Assembly: GCF_037201805.1 (NCBI RefSeq)
Contig: NZ_CP147404.1
Location: 1,202,001 to 1,266,000 of the forward strand
DNA from: Bacillus sp. FJAT-52991
GTDB lineage: Bacteria > Bacillota > Bacilli > Bacillales > Domibacillaceae
DNA: 64,000 nucleotides
Direction of reading: 5' to 3'
Position 1 is the stretch's first letter. Each line of letters begins with the position of its first letter. The translations under genes were made by a program, and so were the position numbers. The notes below the pieces were generated by a model. That model saw nothing but the letters and a program-made list of their open reading frames with translations, ran no database searches and was not told the DNA's origin. Positions 41,620-52,087 of the stretch are shown piece by piece.

Positions 41620-42399
41620 ATGATCATGTCAATTTATCAGCATTTTCGACCAGAAGAAAAAGAGTTTATTGATCAGACCCTACAATGGAAAAATGAAGCG
41701 GAACAAATATATGCACCTAAACTGACGGATTTTCTTGATCCTAGAGAGCAGGAGATCGTGCAAGCGGTCGTTGGCAGTCATGGTGAAGTAAAGGTCGTTT
41801 TCTTTGGTGGAGCAGTGAATACGGAGAGAAAAAGAGCACTGATTACACCCGAATACTTTCAGCCTGAAGATCAAGATTTTGATATTACACTATACGAAAT
41901 TTCCTATCCGGAGAAGTTTACTTCGATTCAGCATTCGCAAATATTAGGGAGCTTAATGGGGGTCGGATTGCGCCGTGGAAAGTTTGGCGATATTTTAACA
42001 GACGGTCAGCGATTTCAATTTCTAGCCGCGAAGGAAGTCAGCAGCTATATTCAGTTAAACGTCAGCCATATCGGAAAAGTAGCTGTTCGCCTACAGGAGA
42101 AAGCATTTGAAGATGCATTAACAAAAGAAGAAGAATGGAAAGAAATCAATACAACTGTCTCCTCCTTGCGACTTGATGCAATCATCGCCGCACTTTCTCG
42201 TTTATCGCGACAAAAAGTGCAAACTTTAATCAAATCAGGTCTGGTAAAGGTAAATTGGAAAAAGGTTGAAGACCCTGCATTTGAATGTTCAGAGGGGGAT
42301 GTCTTTTCTGTCAGAGGAATAGGTAGAAGCAGGTTTTTAACAAATGAAGGAAAAACAAAAAAGGACAAATGGCGCATAACATTAGGTATTTTGAAATAA
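41620..42399 (+). CDS. ylmH: S4-domain RNA-binding protein YlmH
   Basis: A 259-residue RNA-binding protein with a C-terminal S4 domain (about 180-245, LRLDAIIAALSRLSRQKVQTLI). B. subtilis YlmH binds the large ribosomal subunit and has been reported to be able to support ribosome-associated quality control like RqcP. RqcH is encoded 16 kb downstream. ATG 41620 follows AAAGGAG; ATG 41626 (MSIYQHF) is the homology-preferred alternative. Confidence 0.87.
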   Translation: MIMSIYQHFRPEEKEFIDQTLQWKNEAEQIYAPKLTDFLDPREQEIVQAVVGSHGEVKVVFFGGAVNTERKRALITPEYFQPEDQDFDITLYEISYPEKFTSIQHSQILGSLMGVGLRRGKFGDILTDGQRFQFLAAKEVSSYIQLNVSHIGKVAVRLQEKAFEDALTKEEEWKEINTTVSSLRLDAIIAALSRLSRQKVQTLIKSGLVKVNWKKVEDPAFECSEGDVFSVRGIGRSRFLTNEGKTKKDKWRITLGILK

Positions 42400-42445
42400 A
42401 TTATTAAAATTTCACGATTTTTATCACAAGCAGCTAAAAAACCAT

Positions 42446-42451
42446 TATAAT
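42446..42451 (+). promoter_or_regulatory. -10 hexamer of a probable divIVA promoter
   Basis: A perfect TATAAT lies 52 bases before divIVA, but the upstream -35 region (TATCAC or ATCACA) is weak. Confidence 0.4.
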
Positions 42452-42502
42452 ATGTAGCATGATGAAAAAAGTTGATTTGAGATCTGTAGTGGAGGTGGGC
42501 TG

Positions 42503-43012
42503 ATGCCTTTAACGCCGTTAGATATACATAACAAGGAATTCAATCGAGGTTTCCGTGGATACGATGAAGATGAAGTAAATAGCTTTCTCAATCAAATTAT
42601 TAAAGACTACGAACTGATTATTCGTGAGAAAAAAGAGTTAGAAGAGCAGCTTGCAGCGCAAACGGAAAGACTTAATTATTTTTCTAATATTGAAGAAACA
42701 TTGAATAAATCGATTGTTATTGCTCAAGAAACTGCTGAAGAAGTGAAAAGAAATGCTCACAAAGAAGCGAAACTATTAATTCGAGAATCCGAAAAAAATG
42801 CGGATCGCATTGTCGATGAATCTTTATCAAAAGCAAGAAAAATTGCGATTGAAATTGAGGAATTGAAAAAGCAGTCTAAAGTGTTCCGAACGCGCTTCAA
42901 AATGTTAATGGAAGCCCAGCTTGATTTATTAAGTAATGATGATTGGGATGCCCTGATGGACTTTGAAGTAGATGCTGAGGAATTAGAAAAGTTGAGTGAA
43001 GAAGGCGTCTAA
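42503..43012 (+). CDS. divIVA: Cell-pole and division-site protein DivIVA
   Basis: A 169-residue coiled-coil protein that senses negative membrane curvature at poles and septa, positions MinJ-MinCD and helps anchor the chromosome in sporulation. The membrane-binding N-terminus MPLTPLDIHNKEFNRGFRGYD has the exposed hydrophobic and basic residues; coiled coils fill about 30-60 and 70-150. GGAGGTGG precedes ATG. It ends at the ileS promoter. Confidence 0.96.
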   Translation: MPLTPLDIHNKEFNRGFRGYDEDEVNSFLNQIIKDYELIIREKKELEEQLAAQTERLNYFSNIEETLNKSIVIAQETAEEVKRNAHKEAKLLIRESEKNADRIVDESLSKARKIAIEIEELKKQSKVFRTRFKMLMEAQLDLLSNDDWDALMDFEVDAEELEKLSEEGV

Positions 43013-43014
43013 GC

Positions 43015-43043
43015 TTGACGAGAAGGTGTTCAATTTCTATAAT
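43015..43043 (+). promoter_or_regulatory. SigA promoter for the ileS T-box transcript
   Basis: TTGACG (43015-43020), a 17-base spacer and a perfect TATAAT (43038-43043), partly overlapping nothing but lying right at the end of divIVA. Transcription should start near 43050. Confidence 0.88.
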
Positions 43044-43049
43044 TGAAAC

Positions 43050-43312
43050 ATTATTAACTATATATTCATGCGATGATAGGGAAAGTACATGTCTATAGCT
43101 TTTGAAAGCGAACTGGGGATGGTGGAAGCCTAGTAAAAGCGGGAGATGGAAGATCACCCTGGAGTGCTCAACTCGAACAGTAGCATCTTAGTAGAGAAGA
43201 GCGAGTCATTCACGATACGAATGTTCAAGTGAACAAGTCTAGAGACTTGTTAAGCAGGGTGGTAACGCGGGAAACCTTCTCGTCCCTTTTTAGGGGATGA
43301 GGAGGTTTTTTT
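43050..43312 (+). promoter_or_regulatory. T-box leader, isoleucine specifier
   Basis: A tRNA-sensing leader. Stem I elements lie at about 43070-43200, with the specifier ATC (Ile) at 43185-43187 in the GAACAGTAGCATC loop. The T-box GCAGGGTGGTAACGCGG ends at 43270; GGT offers pairing with the ACCA end of uncharged tRNA-Ile. The terminator pairs AACCTTCTCGTCCC with GGGGATGAGGAGGTT, followed by seven T residues (43273-43312). Uncharged tRNA-Ile should permit read-through into ileS. The T-box has A where most have C (GGTAACGCGG for GGNACCGCG). Confidence 0.93.
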
Positions 43313-43315
43313 GTT

Positions 43316-43467
43316 TATCCCGCATTAACGGGCTGTAAGACCCCCACCTCAACATGGCAGAAGAAACGCAGACATGTAGGTGGGGGATCAACAACCCGTC
43401 AACGCCCGATTGGTTCAACTAACAATCAGTGGGGGATGAAGAAAACCCCCCACTGATTGAAGTTTCA
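43316..43467 (+). mobile_element. Gene-less IS200/IS605-type end (tnpB 3' end with omega-RNA-like fold)
   Basis: Between the T-box terminator and ileS lie about 150 bases that look like the 3' non-coding part of a TnpB-carrying IS200/IS605 element. ACGGG (43328) pairs with CCCGT (43395), CCCCCACCT (43341-43349) with AGGTGGGGG (43378-43386), and the end hairpin CAATCAGTGGGGG (43423-43435) with CCCCCACTGATTG (43447-43459), followed by AAGTTTCA. I recall very similar right ends, including the CGCCCGATTGGTTCAACTAA stretch, after tnpB genes in bacilli. No tnpA or tnpB is present. It could be a deletion relic or a small non-autonomous (PATE-like) element. Confidence 0.7.
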
Positions 43468-43509
43468 CTTTATATTCAATACGCAATGTGCACATAAAGG
43501 AGGATAAAA

Positions 43510-46278
43510 ATGGAGTATAAAGATACATTATTAATGCCAAAAACGGAATTTCCAATGAGAGGGAACTTGCCAAAACGTGAACCTGATATGCAACAAAAGT
43601 GGGATGAGATGGACATTTATAAAAAAGTGCAAGAGCGGACAAAAGGACGTCCGATGTTCATTCTTCACGATGGCCCTCCGTATGCCAATGGGGATATTCA
43701 TATGGGGCATGCGCTAAACAAAATTTTAAAGGACTTTATCGTTCGTTATAAATCGATGAGCGGATTTCATTCCCCGTATGTTCCGGGATGGGATACGCAC
43801 GGTTTACCTATTGAACAAGCGCTAACAAACAAAGGTGTTAAACGTAAAGAAATGACGGTTGCTGAATTCCGTAAACTTTGTGAAGAATATGCGTATGAGC
43901 AAGTCGAACGCCAAAAACAGCAATTTAAGCAACTTGGTGTCCGTGGAGATTGGGCAAACCCATATATTACATTAAAGCCAGAATACGAAGCACAACAAAT
44001 TAAAGTATTCGGTGACATGGCGACAAAAGGCTATATTTATAAAGGAATGAAACCTGTTTATTGGTCTCCATCAAGTGAGTCTGCCTTGGCAGAAGCTGAA
44101 ATTGAATATAAAGACAAGCGTTCACCTTCTATTTACGTTGCTTTCACTGTTCGTGATGGAAAAGGAGTGCTTGAAGAAGGAACAAATATTGTCATTTGGA
44201 CAACGACACCATGGACGATTCCAGCGAACCTTGGAATTTCCGTTCACCCTGATTTGACCTATGTGGTAGCAGAAGAAGCGGGTAAACAATATGTCGTTGT
44301 TGAAGAGTTGCTTGAAGAAGTAACGACAAAGCTTGGCTGGGAAGACCCAACAGTAACGAAAAAGGTAAAAGGGGCAGAGCTTGAGCATATTTTAACAAAG
44401 CATCCTCTTTATGATCGAGATTCGTTAGTGATGCTAGGTGAACACGTAACGACAGATTCAGGTACGGGCTGTGTTCATACCGCACCTGGTCATGGGGAAG
44501 ACGATTTCCTTGTTGGAAAGAAATACGGATTAGATGTTCTTTGTCCAGTGAATGATCGTGGTGTGATGACAGCAGAAGCACCAGGATTTGAAGGTTTGTT
44601 CTATGATGAAGCGAATAAACCAATTACAGAAAAACTAGAAGAAGTCGGTGCGTTATTAAAACTGGAATTCTTCACACACTCGTACCCACATGACTGGCGG
44701 ACGAAAAAACCTGTTATTTTCCGAGCGACGGCACAATGGTTTGCGTCAATTGATAAATTCCGTGCTGAGTTGCTTGAAGCAGTGAAAGAAACAAAATGGG
44801 TACCGACATGGGGAGAAACTCGTTTATTTAATATGGTTCGTGACCGCGGCGATTGGTGTATTTCTCGTCAACGTGCATGGGGTGTGCCGATTCCAGTATT
44901 TTATGCTGAAAACGGTGAAGCTATTATTACCGATAAGACGATTGCGCATGTATCTGACTTATTCCGTGAGCATGGGTCGAATATTTGGTTTGAAAAAGAA
45001 GTAAAAGAATTACTGCCTGAAGGATTTACTCATCCAGGAAGCCCGAACGGTGAATTTACAAAAGAAAACGATATTATGGATGTATGGTTCGATTCTGGTT
45101 CCTCCCATCAAGCGGTACTAGAAGAGCGTGACGATCTTGTTCGCCAAGCGGATCTTTATTTAGAAGGGTCCGATCAATATCGCGGCTGGTTTAACTCTTC
45201 CTTAACAACAGGCGTAGCTGTGACTGGGAAAGCACCGTATAAAGGGGTATTGAGCCATGGATTTGCTCTTGACGGTGAAGGCCGGAAAATGAGTAAATCA
45301 TTAGGAAATGTTGTTGTTCCTTCTAAAGTTATGCAGCAGTTAGGTGCCGATATTTTACGCTTGTGGGTTGCCTCAGTTGATTTCCAAGCAGACGTTCGTG
45401 TGTCGGATGCGATTTTAAAACAAGTGGCTGAAGTATATCGCAAAATCCGTAATACATTCCGCTTCTTGCTCGGTAACTTAGCTGACTTTAATCCAGCGGA
45501 GCATAAAGTTGCTTATAATGATTTACGTGAAGTGGATCAATTCATGCTTGTGAAGCTGAATGATTTAATTAAAGAAGTGCATCATCATTATGAGAATTAT
45601 GAATTCGCAACAATTTATCATGCGATTAATAATTTCTGTACGGTTGATTTAAGTTCATTCTATCTAGACTTCGCGAAAGATATTCTGTATATTGAAGCGG
45701 AAAATCATGAGGATCGTCGCGCGATTCAATCCGTATTATATGACACGCTTTTAACCTTAACGAAAATGCTTTCACCAATCTTATCGCATACAGCCGATGA
45801 AGTATGGCCATATATTTCGAATGTGGAAGAGGAAAGTGTACAGCTAACAGATATGCCAACATATCAAGAGCTAGAGCGGGCGGAAGAGTTAAAAGATAAA
45901 TGGACGAAATTTATGTCGGTTCGTGATGATGTTTTAAAAGCACTAGAAGAAGCCAGAAATGCAAAGGTGATCGGAAAATCATTAACAGCGAAAGTCACTT
46001 TATTTGCTAATGAGGAAACGAAAACATTACTTGATTCCATTAAAGAAGATTTAAAACAGTTATTTATTGTTTCTGCATTTGAAATTGCTAGTTCTCTCGA
46101 AGATGCTCCTGAAGCAGCTATGAAGCTTGAGCATGGGGCGGTTGTAGTAGAAAAAGCAGAAGGTGAAACATGTGAACGTTGTTGGATCGTGACACCTACA
46201 GTTGGTCAAAACAAGGCTCATTCGACTCTATGCCCACGCTGTGCGAATGTAGTAGAAGAGAATTATTCTCAGGCTTAA
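43510..46278 (+). CDS. ileS: Isoleucyl-tRNA synthetase
   Basis: A 922-residue class I synthetase. HMGH (64-67) is the HIGH motif and [10 protein letters not shown] (about 592-601) the KMSKS loop; the CP1 editing domain between them shows [10 protein letters not shown] and the GHGEDDF editing site. The tail has the zinc-binding CERC and CPRC pairs (about 886 and 906). This is the bacterial, mupirocin-sensitive type by its zinc tail. AAAGGAGGA precedes ATG. It is preceded by an Ile T-box and an IS remnant. Confidence 0.98.
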   Translation: MEYKDTLLMPKTEFPMRGNLPKREPDMQQKWDEMDIYKKVQERTKGRPMFILHDGPPYANGDIHMGHALNKILKDFIVRYKSMSGFHSPYVPGWDTHGLPIEQALTNKGVKRKEMTVAEFRKLCEEYAYEQVERQKQQFKQLGVRGDWANPYITLKPEYEAQQIKVFGDMATKGYIYKGMKPVYWSPSSESALAEAEIEYKDKRSPSIYVAFTVRDGKGVLEEGTNIVIWTTTPWTIPANLGISVHPDLTYVVAEEAGKQYVVVEELLEEVTTKLGWEDPTVTKKVKGAELEHILTKHPLYDRDSLVMLGEHVTTDSGTGCVHTAPGHGEDDFLVGKKYGLDVLCPVNDRGVMTAEAPGFEGLFYDEANKPITEKLEEVGALLKLEFFTHSYPHDWRTKKPVIFRATAQWFASIDKFRAELLEAVKETKWVPTWGETRLFNMVRDRGDWCISRQRAWGVPIPVFYAENGEAIITDKTIAHVSDLFREHGSNIWFEKEVKELLPEGFTHPGSPNGEFTKENDIMDVWFDSGSSHQAVLEERDDLVRQADLYLEGSDQYRGWFNSSLTTGVAVTGKAPYKGVLSHGFALDGEGRKMSKSLGNVVVPSKVMQQLGADILRLWVASVDFQADVRVSDAILKQVAEVYRKIRNTFRFLLGNLADFNPAEHKVAYNDLREVDQFMLVKLNDLIKEVHHHYENYEFATIYHAINNFCTVDLSSFYLDFAKDILYIEAENHEDRRAIQSVLYDTLLTLTKMLSPILSHTADEVWPYISNVEEESVQLTDMPTYQELERAEELKDKWTKFMSVRDDVLKALEEARNAKVIGKSLTAKVTLFANEETKTLLDSIKEDLKQLFIVSAFEIASSLEDAPEAAMKLEHGAVVVEKAEGETCERCWIVTPTVGQNKAHSTLCPRCANVVEENYSQA

Positions 46279-46313
46279 TCTGATAAACATAGCTGAAATG
46301 GGTGGTTGAAAAG

Positions 46314-46400
46314 GTTGTCCTGCTCGTGTTTGTTTTCTGATATATTAGACCGGTTTGGAATAATCATCGGAAGCAGACTTAACGGCAGGACAGCTTTTTT
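46314..46400 (+). terminator. Long-armed terminator after ileS
   Basis: GTTGTCCTGC (46314-46323) pairs with GCAGGACAGC (46385-46394), followed by TTTTTT. The 61 bases between the arms are themselves partly foldable (TTTGTTTTC with GGAAGCAGAC). The usual ylyA gene is absent here. Confidence 0.7.
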
Positions 46401-46475
46401 GTTGAAAAGGTAACGATACGAAAATATCTTAAAAGGATCTTTCAATGATTCATCTTGATGAATGGAGGAAATCTC

Positions 46476-46949
46476 TTGTATTATTTACTGGCACTGTTTG
46501 TCATACTGTTAGATCAATGGACGAAATGGCTAATCGTGAAGAGCATGAGCATTGGAGAAAGTGTAGAAGTGATAGAAAATTTTCTTTATATTACTTCTCA
46601 TCGAAACACTGGGGCAGCATGGGGAATGCTTGAAGGCCGACTGTGGTTTTTTTACATTATAACGGTGATCGTTGTCATTGGAATTGTTTATTATATGCAG
46701 ACTGAGGCAAAAAATAAACCGTTGATGCAAGTGTCGCTCGCTTTTTTATTAGGAGGAGCAATCGGCAACTTTATAGACCGTATTTTTCGAAAAGAAGTGG
46801 TCGATTTTATTAATACGTATATTTTTAGTTATGATTTTCCGATTTTCAATATTGCGGATGCGGCTTTAACCATTGGTGTCGTTCTATTAATGATTGCTAT
46901 GATTATTGAAGATCGGAAAGAAAAGGAGCTTCTAAATGGAAAAAATTGA
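46476..46949 (+). CDS. lspA: Signal peptidase II (lipoprotein)
   Basis: A 157-residue aspartic membrane protease with four membrane segments that removes signal peptides from prolipoproteins, such as the one at 3136. Motifs [26 protein letters not shown] and [11 protein letters not shown] are intact, including both catalytic Asp residues. TTG 46476 is chosen because GGAGG ends seven bases before it; ATG 46458 lies before the ribosome site. It overlaps the next gene by 14 bases. Confidence 0.93.
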   Translation: MYYLLALFVILLDQWTKWLIVKSMSIGESVEVIENFLYITSHRNTGAAWGMLEGRLWFFYIITVIVVIGIVYYMQTEAKNKPLMQVSLAFLLGGAIGNFIDRIFRKEVVDFINTYIFSYDFPIFNIADAALTIGVVLLMIAMIIEDRKEKELLNGKN

Positions 46950-47847
46950 ACACATCGTTCTTGAAGAGGAAAAGAATTCAAGAATAGATAAAGTAGTAGC
47001 TGGGCTGAATGAAGAATGGTCGCGCACGCAGGTGCAAGATTGGATTAAAGCCGGTCTTGTTCAAGTAAATCAACAATCGGTGAAAGCCAATTATAAATGT
47101 GTGCCTGGAGATCAGCTGATAATTGAGATTCCTGCACCAGAACCGCTTGATATTGAAGCGGAGGAAATGGATTTAGATGTTTATTATGAAGATGCGGACG
47201 TTCTTGTTGTTAACAAACCTCGAGGAATGGTCGTTCATCCTGCACCTGGACATGTATCAGGGACATTAGTAAATGGCTTGATGGCGCATTGTAAAGATTT
47301 ATCTGGGATAAACGGTGTGATGCGCCCTGGTATTGTTCACCGAATTGATAAAGATACATCTGGCTTATTAATGGTCGCTAAAAATGATTTAGCACATGAA
47401 AAGCTTGTTCAACAACTCGTTGATAAGTCTGTAACAAGAAAATATAAAGCGATTGTACATGGAGTGATTCCTCATGACCATGGAACGATTGATGCGCCAA
47501 TTGGACGTGATCAAAAAGATCGGCAAAGCATGGCGGTTGTTGATGGCGGCAAACAGGCAGTGACTCACTTTCAAGTGCTAGAACGGTTTAAAGATTTTAC
47601 GTTAGTGGAATGTGAGCTAGAAACAGGCCGAACACATCAAATTCGTGTCCATATGAAATACATCGGTTACCCACTAGCTGGCGATCCGAAATACGGACCG
47701 AAAAAAACGCTCGATATTGCAGGGCAAGCTCTTCATGCAGGAGTTCTTGGTTTTGTTCATCCTCGAACGGAGGAATACTTGCAGTTTGAAGCACCGTTAC
47801 CTCAGGAATTTGTGGATCTTCTTGAGTTTTTATCGAAAAACAATTGA
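46936..47847 (+). CDS. ylyB: RluD-type pseudouridine synthase YlyB
   Basis: A 303-residue pseudouridine synthase of the RluA/RluD family. An N-terminal S4 domain (about 12-60) and the catalytic domain with [16 protein letters not shown], in which the Asp of HRIDKDTSG is the nucleophile (about 140). It probably modifies large-subunit rRNA (helix 69 in E. coli RluD). It overlaps lspA and ends inside the pyr promoter. Confidence 0.93.
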   Translation: MEKIEHIVLEEEKNSRIDKVVAGLNEEWSRTQVQDWIKAGLVQVNQQSVKANYKCVPGDQLIIEIPAPEPLDIEAEEMDLDVYYEDADVLVVNKPRGMVVHPAPGHVSGTLVNGLMAHCKDLSGINGVMRPGIVHRIDKDTSGLLMVAKNDLAHEKLVQQLVDKSVTRKYKAIVHGVIPHDHGTIDAPIGRDQKDRQSMAVVDGGKQAVTHFQVLERFKDFTLVECELETGRTHQIRVHMKYIGYPLAGDPKYGPKKTLDIAGQALHAGVLGFVHPRTEEYLQFEAPLPQEFVDLLEFLSKNN

Positions 47848-47872
47848 CAAACCTGAAAAGAAGCGGTAAGCT
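47844..47872 (+). promoter_or_regulatory. SigA promoter of the pyr operon
   Basis: A perfect -35 TTGACA (47844-47849) overlapping the ylyB stop, 17-base spacer, and a modest -10 TAAGCT (47867-47872). Transcription should begin near 47879. Confidence 0.8.
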
Positions 47873-47878
47873 GTTAAC

Positions 47879-48011
47879 AGTTGAATATGACCTTTAAAAA
47901 ACAGTCCCGTGAGGCTGAGAAGGTATCGGAATTTAAGAATATACGAGGAGTATTCTTCGTTTTTCTTGCGAAAAATTTGACCTCTCACCCATGTGGCGAG
48001 AGGCTTTTTTG
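47879..48011 (+). promoter_or_regulatory. PyrR attenuator 1 (pyr leader)
   Basis: The PyrR binding loop ACAGTCCCGTGAGGCTGAGA (47901-47920) carries the conserved core AGUCCnGnGAGGCU. It is followed by an antiterminator region and the terminator CCTCTC / GAGAGG with TTTTTT (47979-48011). UMP-bound PyrR should hold the anti-antiterminator and favour termination when pyrimidines are plentiful. Confidence 0.9.
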
Positions 48012-48035
48012 TTTTAGGAAATGCTCGAGAGGTGA

Positions 48036-48578
<543 letters not shown>

Positions 48579-48591
48579 GCAAACTCTTTAA

Positions 48592-48616
48592 TAGCTGTCC
48601 AGAGAGACTGGCAAAG
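48592..48616 (+). promoter_or_regulatory. PyrR binding loop 2, stranded copy
   Basis: AGCTGTCCAGAGAGACTGGC matches the PyrR loop core (GTCCAGAGAGRCU) and is followed by AAAG. It lies just after pyrR, where the pyrR-pyrP attenuator normally starts, but no terminator hairpin follows it before the next loop. Confidence 0.75.
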
Positions 48617-48684
48617 AGAAACGAATGATCGAAACATTCCATTTGCTCATGCGATTATACAAAAAAATGAATAAAAAACCTTTT

Positions 48685-48794
48685 AAAAATGTCCAGAGAG
48701 GCATACAAGGGTAGAGGGAGACAAAACGCAGTATTAAACTGTGTAAATCGTTGTCTTCAATTACACAACACCCTTGAAAAAGGGTGTTTTTTTC
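48685..48794 (+). promoter_or_regulatory. PyrR attenuator 3 before pyrB
   Basis: Binding loop ATGTCCAGAGAGGCATACAA (48690-48709), an antiterminator stretch, and the terminator AACACCCTT / AAGGGTGTT followed by TTTTTT (48767-48794), directly before the pyrB ribosome site. It is a complete attenuator. With the stranded loop, the gap 48579-48817 is fully accounted for and lacks a permease gene. Confidence 0.85.
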
Positions 48795-48817
48795 ATGAAA
48801 ATGGAGGCGGATCTGCA

Positions 48818-49750
48818 ATGATAAGAAATTTAGTATCAATTAAGGATATGCATAAAGATGAGATTCTGTTAATATTAATGCAAGCGAAAAAATTTGCTCA
48901 AGGAGAAAATTGGCATCCAGGAGAACAAACTTTCATCGCTAATTTGTTTTTCGAAGCAAGCACACGTACAAAAACAAGCTTTGAAGTAGCGGAAAGAAAG
49001 CTCGGTCTTGAAGTCGTTCCTTTTGAAGCAGGAAGCTCAAGTGTGTTGAAAGGGGAAACCTTATATGATACCGTTCGCACCCTTGAATCAATTGGTGTCA
49101 ATGCCGTGGTGATCCGTCATGAAGAAGAGGCATACTATCAGCAATTAATAGATAAGGTAAACATTCCAGTCGTTAATGCAGGCGATGGCTGCGGACAACA
49201 TCCAACTCAATGCTTGTTAGATCTATTTACGATTCAACAAGAATTTGGCCGCTTTGAAGGCTTGAAAGTAGGAATTGTTGGAGATGTTCGTCACAGCCGA
49301 GTTGCGAGATCGAATGCAGAGGCTTTAAGAAAGCTAGGTGCAGAAGTACGCTTCTCAGGCCCATTAGAGTGGTTTGAACAAGAATATTTAGAGGCAGGAC
49401 AATTTACAGAGTTAGATCAACTCGTAGAAGAAGTAGATGTTCTCATGCTACTGAGAATTCAACATGAGCGTCATGGTAGCGAAGCCGCGATGACAAAAGA
49501 GCAATATCATCAAATGTATGGATTAACGGTTGAGCGTGAGCGAAGAATGAAACAAGGAAGCATTATTATGCATCCGGCACCAGTCAATCGTGATGTGGAA
49601 ATTGCAGATTGTCTAGTTGAATGTGAACGCTCTAGAATTTTTAAACAAATGGAAAATGGCGTGTATGTCAGAATGGCTGTGTTAAAACAAGTGTTGGAAG
49701 GGAGAATGTCAAATGAACTGGCTAATCAAAAATGGAAATATTCTTGCTGA
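48818..49750 (+). CDS. pyrB: Aspartate carbamoyltransferase catalytic chain
   Basis: A 310-residue trimeric enzyme joining carbamoyl phosphate and aspartate, the committed step of UMP synthesis. [13 protein letters not shown] (about 48-60) is the carbamoyl phosphate site, [15 protein letters not shown] (about 123-137) the HPxQ region, and [11 protein letters not shown] the aspartate loop. ATG 48818 follows ATGGAGGCGG; an upstream frame through the attenuator is rejected. It overlaps pyrC by 38 bases. Confidence 0.97.
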   Translation: MIRNLVSIKDMHKDEILLILMQAKKFAQGENWHPGEQTFIANLFFEASTRTKTSFEVAERKLGLEVVPFEAGSSSVLKGETLYDTVRTLESIGVNAVVIRHEEEAYYQQLIDKVNIPVVNAGDGCGQHPTQCLLDLFTIQQEFGRFEGLKVGIVGDVRHSRVARSNAEALRKLGAEVRFSGPLEWFEQEYLEAGQFTELDQLVEEVDVLMLLRIQHERHGSEAAMTKEQYHQMYGLTVERERRMKQGSIIMHPAPVNRDVEIADCLVECERSRIFKQMENGVYVRMAVLKQVLEGRMSNELANQKWKYSC

Positions 49751-50999
49751 TAATGGAGAAATGATTAAGCAAGATATTCGTATTCAAGAAGGAAAAATCG
49801 TAGAGATGGGTGATCAACTCTCGGAAAACGGTGAGAATGTATTTGAAGCGGATGGTCAATTAATTGTTCCTGGATTAATCGATTTACATGTTCATTTGCG
49901 TGAGCCAGGAGGGGAGCATAAAGAAACGATTGAAACAGGTACATTGGCAGCAGCAAAAGGTGGATTTACAACGATTGCACCAATGCCAAATACTCGTCCC
50001 GTACCCGATACAGTCGAGCACTTAACGGCTTTAAATAAACGCATTGAAGAAACGGCGCATGTTCGAGTCCTTCCATATGCATCAATTACGATTAGAGAAG
50101 CAGGAAAAGAATTAACTGATTTTAACAGCTTAAAACAAGCAGGTGCCTTCGCTTTTACCGATGATGGTGTCGGAGTTCAAGAAGCGGGTATGATGTACGA
50201 AGCAATGAAGCAAGCAGCAGCTATTGATAAGGCGGTTGTTGCCCATTGTGAAGATAATTCCTTAATCTATGGCGGAGCCGTTCATGAGGGAACATTTGCC
50301 GAAAAAAATAACATCCCTGGTATTCCTTCCATTTGTGAAGCAGTACATATTGCAAGAGATGTACTGATTGCAGAAGCAGCAAACTGTCATTATCACGTTT
50401 GTCATATCAGCACAAAGGAATCCGTAAGAACTGTTAGAGATGCGAAAAAAGCAGGCATTAAAGTAACAGCTGAGGTAACACCGCATCATTTGTTGCTTTG
50501 CGATGAGGACATTCCCGAGATTGATACAAACTATAAAATGAACCCACCTCTAAGAGGAAAAGCGGATCAACAAGCTTTATTGGAAGGATTATTCGATGGC
50601 ACGATTGATTTTATCGCTACTGATCATGCCCCACATACAGCGGAAGAAAAAGCGGCAAACATTAAATCAGCACCATTTGGGATCGTTGGTCTAGAAACAG
50701 CCTTCCCGCTATTGTACACAAACTTAGTAAAAAAAGAGGTCGTCACCTTAAAGCAGTTAGTAGACTGGATGACAATCAAACCGGCAGAAGCGTTTGACCT
50801 TCCATACGGAAAAATAGAAATTGGAGCGATCGCAGATTTAGCGATGATCGATTTAACTACTGAAAAAGAAATTAACCCTGATGAATTTGCATCAAAAGGT
50901 AAAAATACACCATTTGCTGGCTGGACATGCAACGGTTGGCCGACAGCGACATTTTTAGAAGGAAAAATTGTTTGGCAGGAAGGAAAGGTGCAAGCATGA
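49713..50999 (+). CDS. pyrC: Dihydroorotase
   Basis: A 428-residue class I dihydroorotase, forming dihydroorotate from carbamoyl aspartate. Metal ligands are visible in [12 protein letters not shown] (His59 and His61 region), the Asp and His in AFTDDGVG and HCEDN, and [10 protein letters not shown] (about 302-311) with the catalytic Asp. GAAGGGAGAATG precedes ATG, inside the pyrB end, so the genes are coupled. Confidence 0.97.
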   Translation: MNWLIKNGNILADNGEMIKQDIRIQEGKIVEMGDQLSENGENVFEADGQLIVPGLIDLHVHLREPGGEHKETIETGTLAAAKGGFTTIAPMPNTRPVPDTVEHLTALNKRIEETAHVRVLPYASITIREAGKELTDFNSLKQAGAFAFTDDGVGVQEAGMMYEAMKQAAAIDKAVVAHCEDNSLIYGGAVHEGTFAEKNNIPGIPSICEAVHIARDVLIAEAANCHYHVCHISTKESVRTVRDAKKAGIKVTAEVTPHHLLLCDEDIPEIDTNYKMNPPLRGKADQQALLEGLFDGTIDFIATDHAPHTAEEKAANIKSAPFGIVGLETAFPLLYTNLVKKEVVTLKQLVDWMTIKPAEAFDLPYGKIEIGAIADLAMIDLTTEKEINPDEFASKGKNTPFAGWTCNGWPTATFLEGKIVWQEGKVQA

Positions 51000-52087
51000 A
51001 AAAACAATTAATTTTGGAAGATGGAACAGTCTTTATCGGAAAAGGTTTCGGAAGCGATAAAGATACGACTGGAGAAATCGTCTTTACAACAGGAATGACA
51101 GGCTATCAAGAAGTTCTTTCAGACCCTTCCTACTGTGGACAAATTGTCACATTTACTTACCCGCTAGTTGGTAATTATGGAATTAATCGCGATGATTTCG
51201 AAACCATTCAACCAGCAGTAAAAGGATTAATTGTGAAAGAAGCAGCGGATTACCCATCTAATTTCCGGAGTGAAGTTACGTTAGATGAGTATTTAAAAAT
51301 GAAAAACATCCCAGCAATTGCTGGGATTGATACAAGAAAATTGACTAGAATCATTCGTCAACACGGAACATTAAAAGGTGCGATCGTTTCGATAGAAGAA
51401 GATGCACAAGAGATCATTCACCGACTACAGGCGACTGTATTCCCAACTAATCAAGTTGCGCAAGTATCTACGAAATCCGCTTACCCGAGTCCGGGACGCG
51501 GCTATCGTGTGGTGTTGATTGACTTTGGTATGAAGCATGGTATTTTGCGCGAGCTAAACAAACGTGATTGTGATGTGATAGTAGTTCCGCATGATACAAC
51601 AGCAGAAGAGATCCTGCAATTTAATCCAGATGGCATTATGCTTTCCAATGGACCTGGGGATCCGAAAGATGTTCCACATGCAATTGAAACGATAAGAGGC
51701 TTAATTGGAAAAGTACCAATCTTCGGAATCTGTCTTGGGCACCAATTGTTTGCCCTAGCTTCTGGAGCAGATACATTCAAACTAAAGTTCGGTCATCGTG
51801 GATCAAACCATCCGGTGAAAGATTTAGAAACAGGAAAAACAGCTTTAACTTCTCAAAATCATGGCTATGCCGTGAGTGAAGAGTCGATTGCACAAACAGC
51901 ATTAAAAGTCACACATGTAGCTTTAAATGATGGAACCATTGAAGGTTTAGCTCATAAAGAATTCCCAGCATTCTCTGTTCAGTATCATCCAGAAGCCTCT
52001 CCAGGACCAGAGGATGATAACCAACTATTTGATCGATTTATCAACATGATGAAAGCAAACGCAGGAAAGGAGCTTCAAAATGCCTAA
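50996..52087 (+). CDS. pyrAA: Carbamoyl-phosphate synthase small (glutaminase) subunit
   Basis: A 363-residue class I glutamine amidotransferase that supplies ammonia. N-terminal CPSase domain ([25 protein letters not shown]), then the GATase triad: Cys in FGICLGHQ (about 245), His and Glu in [11 protein letters not shown] (about 332). ATG 50996 overlaps the pyrC stop by four bases; an earlier frame inside pyrC is rejected. Confidence 0.97.
   Translation: MKKQLILEDGTVFIGKGFGSDKDTTGEIVFTTGMTGYQEVLSDPSYCGQIVTFTYPLVGNYGINRDDFETIQPAVKGLIVKEAADYPSNFRSEVTLDEYLKMKNIPAIAGIDTRKLTRIIRQHGTLKGAIVSIEEDAQEIIHRLQATVFPTNQVAQVSTKSAYPSPGRGYRVVLIDFGMKHGILRELNKRDCDVIVVPHDTTAEEILQFNPDGIMLSNGPGDPKDVPHAIETIRGLIGKVPIFGICLGHQLFALASGADTFKLKFGHRGSNHPVKDLETGKTALTSQNHGYAVSEESIAQTALKVTHVALNDGTIEGLAHKEFPAFSVQYHPEASPGPEDDNQLFDRFINMMKANAGKELQNA

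Noticed and set aside
43050..43312. Unknown riboswitch before ileS
   Set aside because: The specifier ATC, T-box and terminator identify it as an Ile T-box.
44122..44623. Reverse open frames inside ileS
   Set aside because: Shadows of a full-length, motif-complete synthetase gene.
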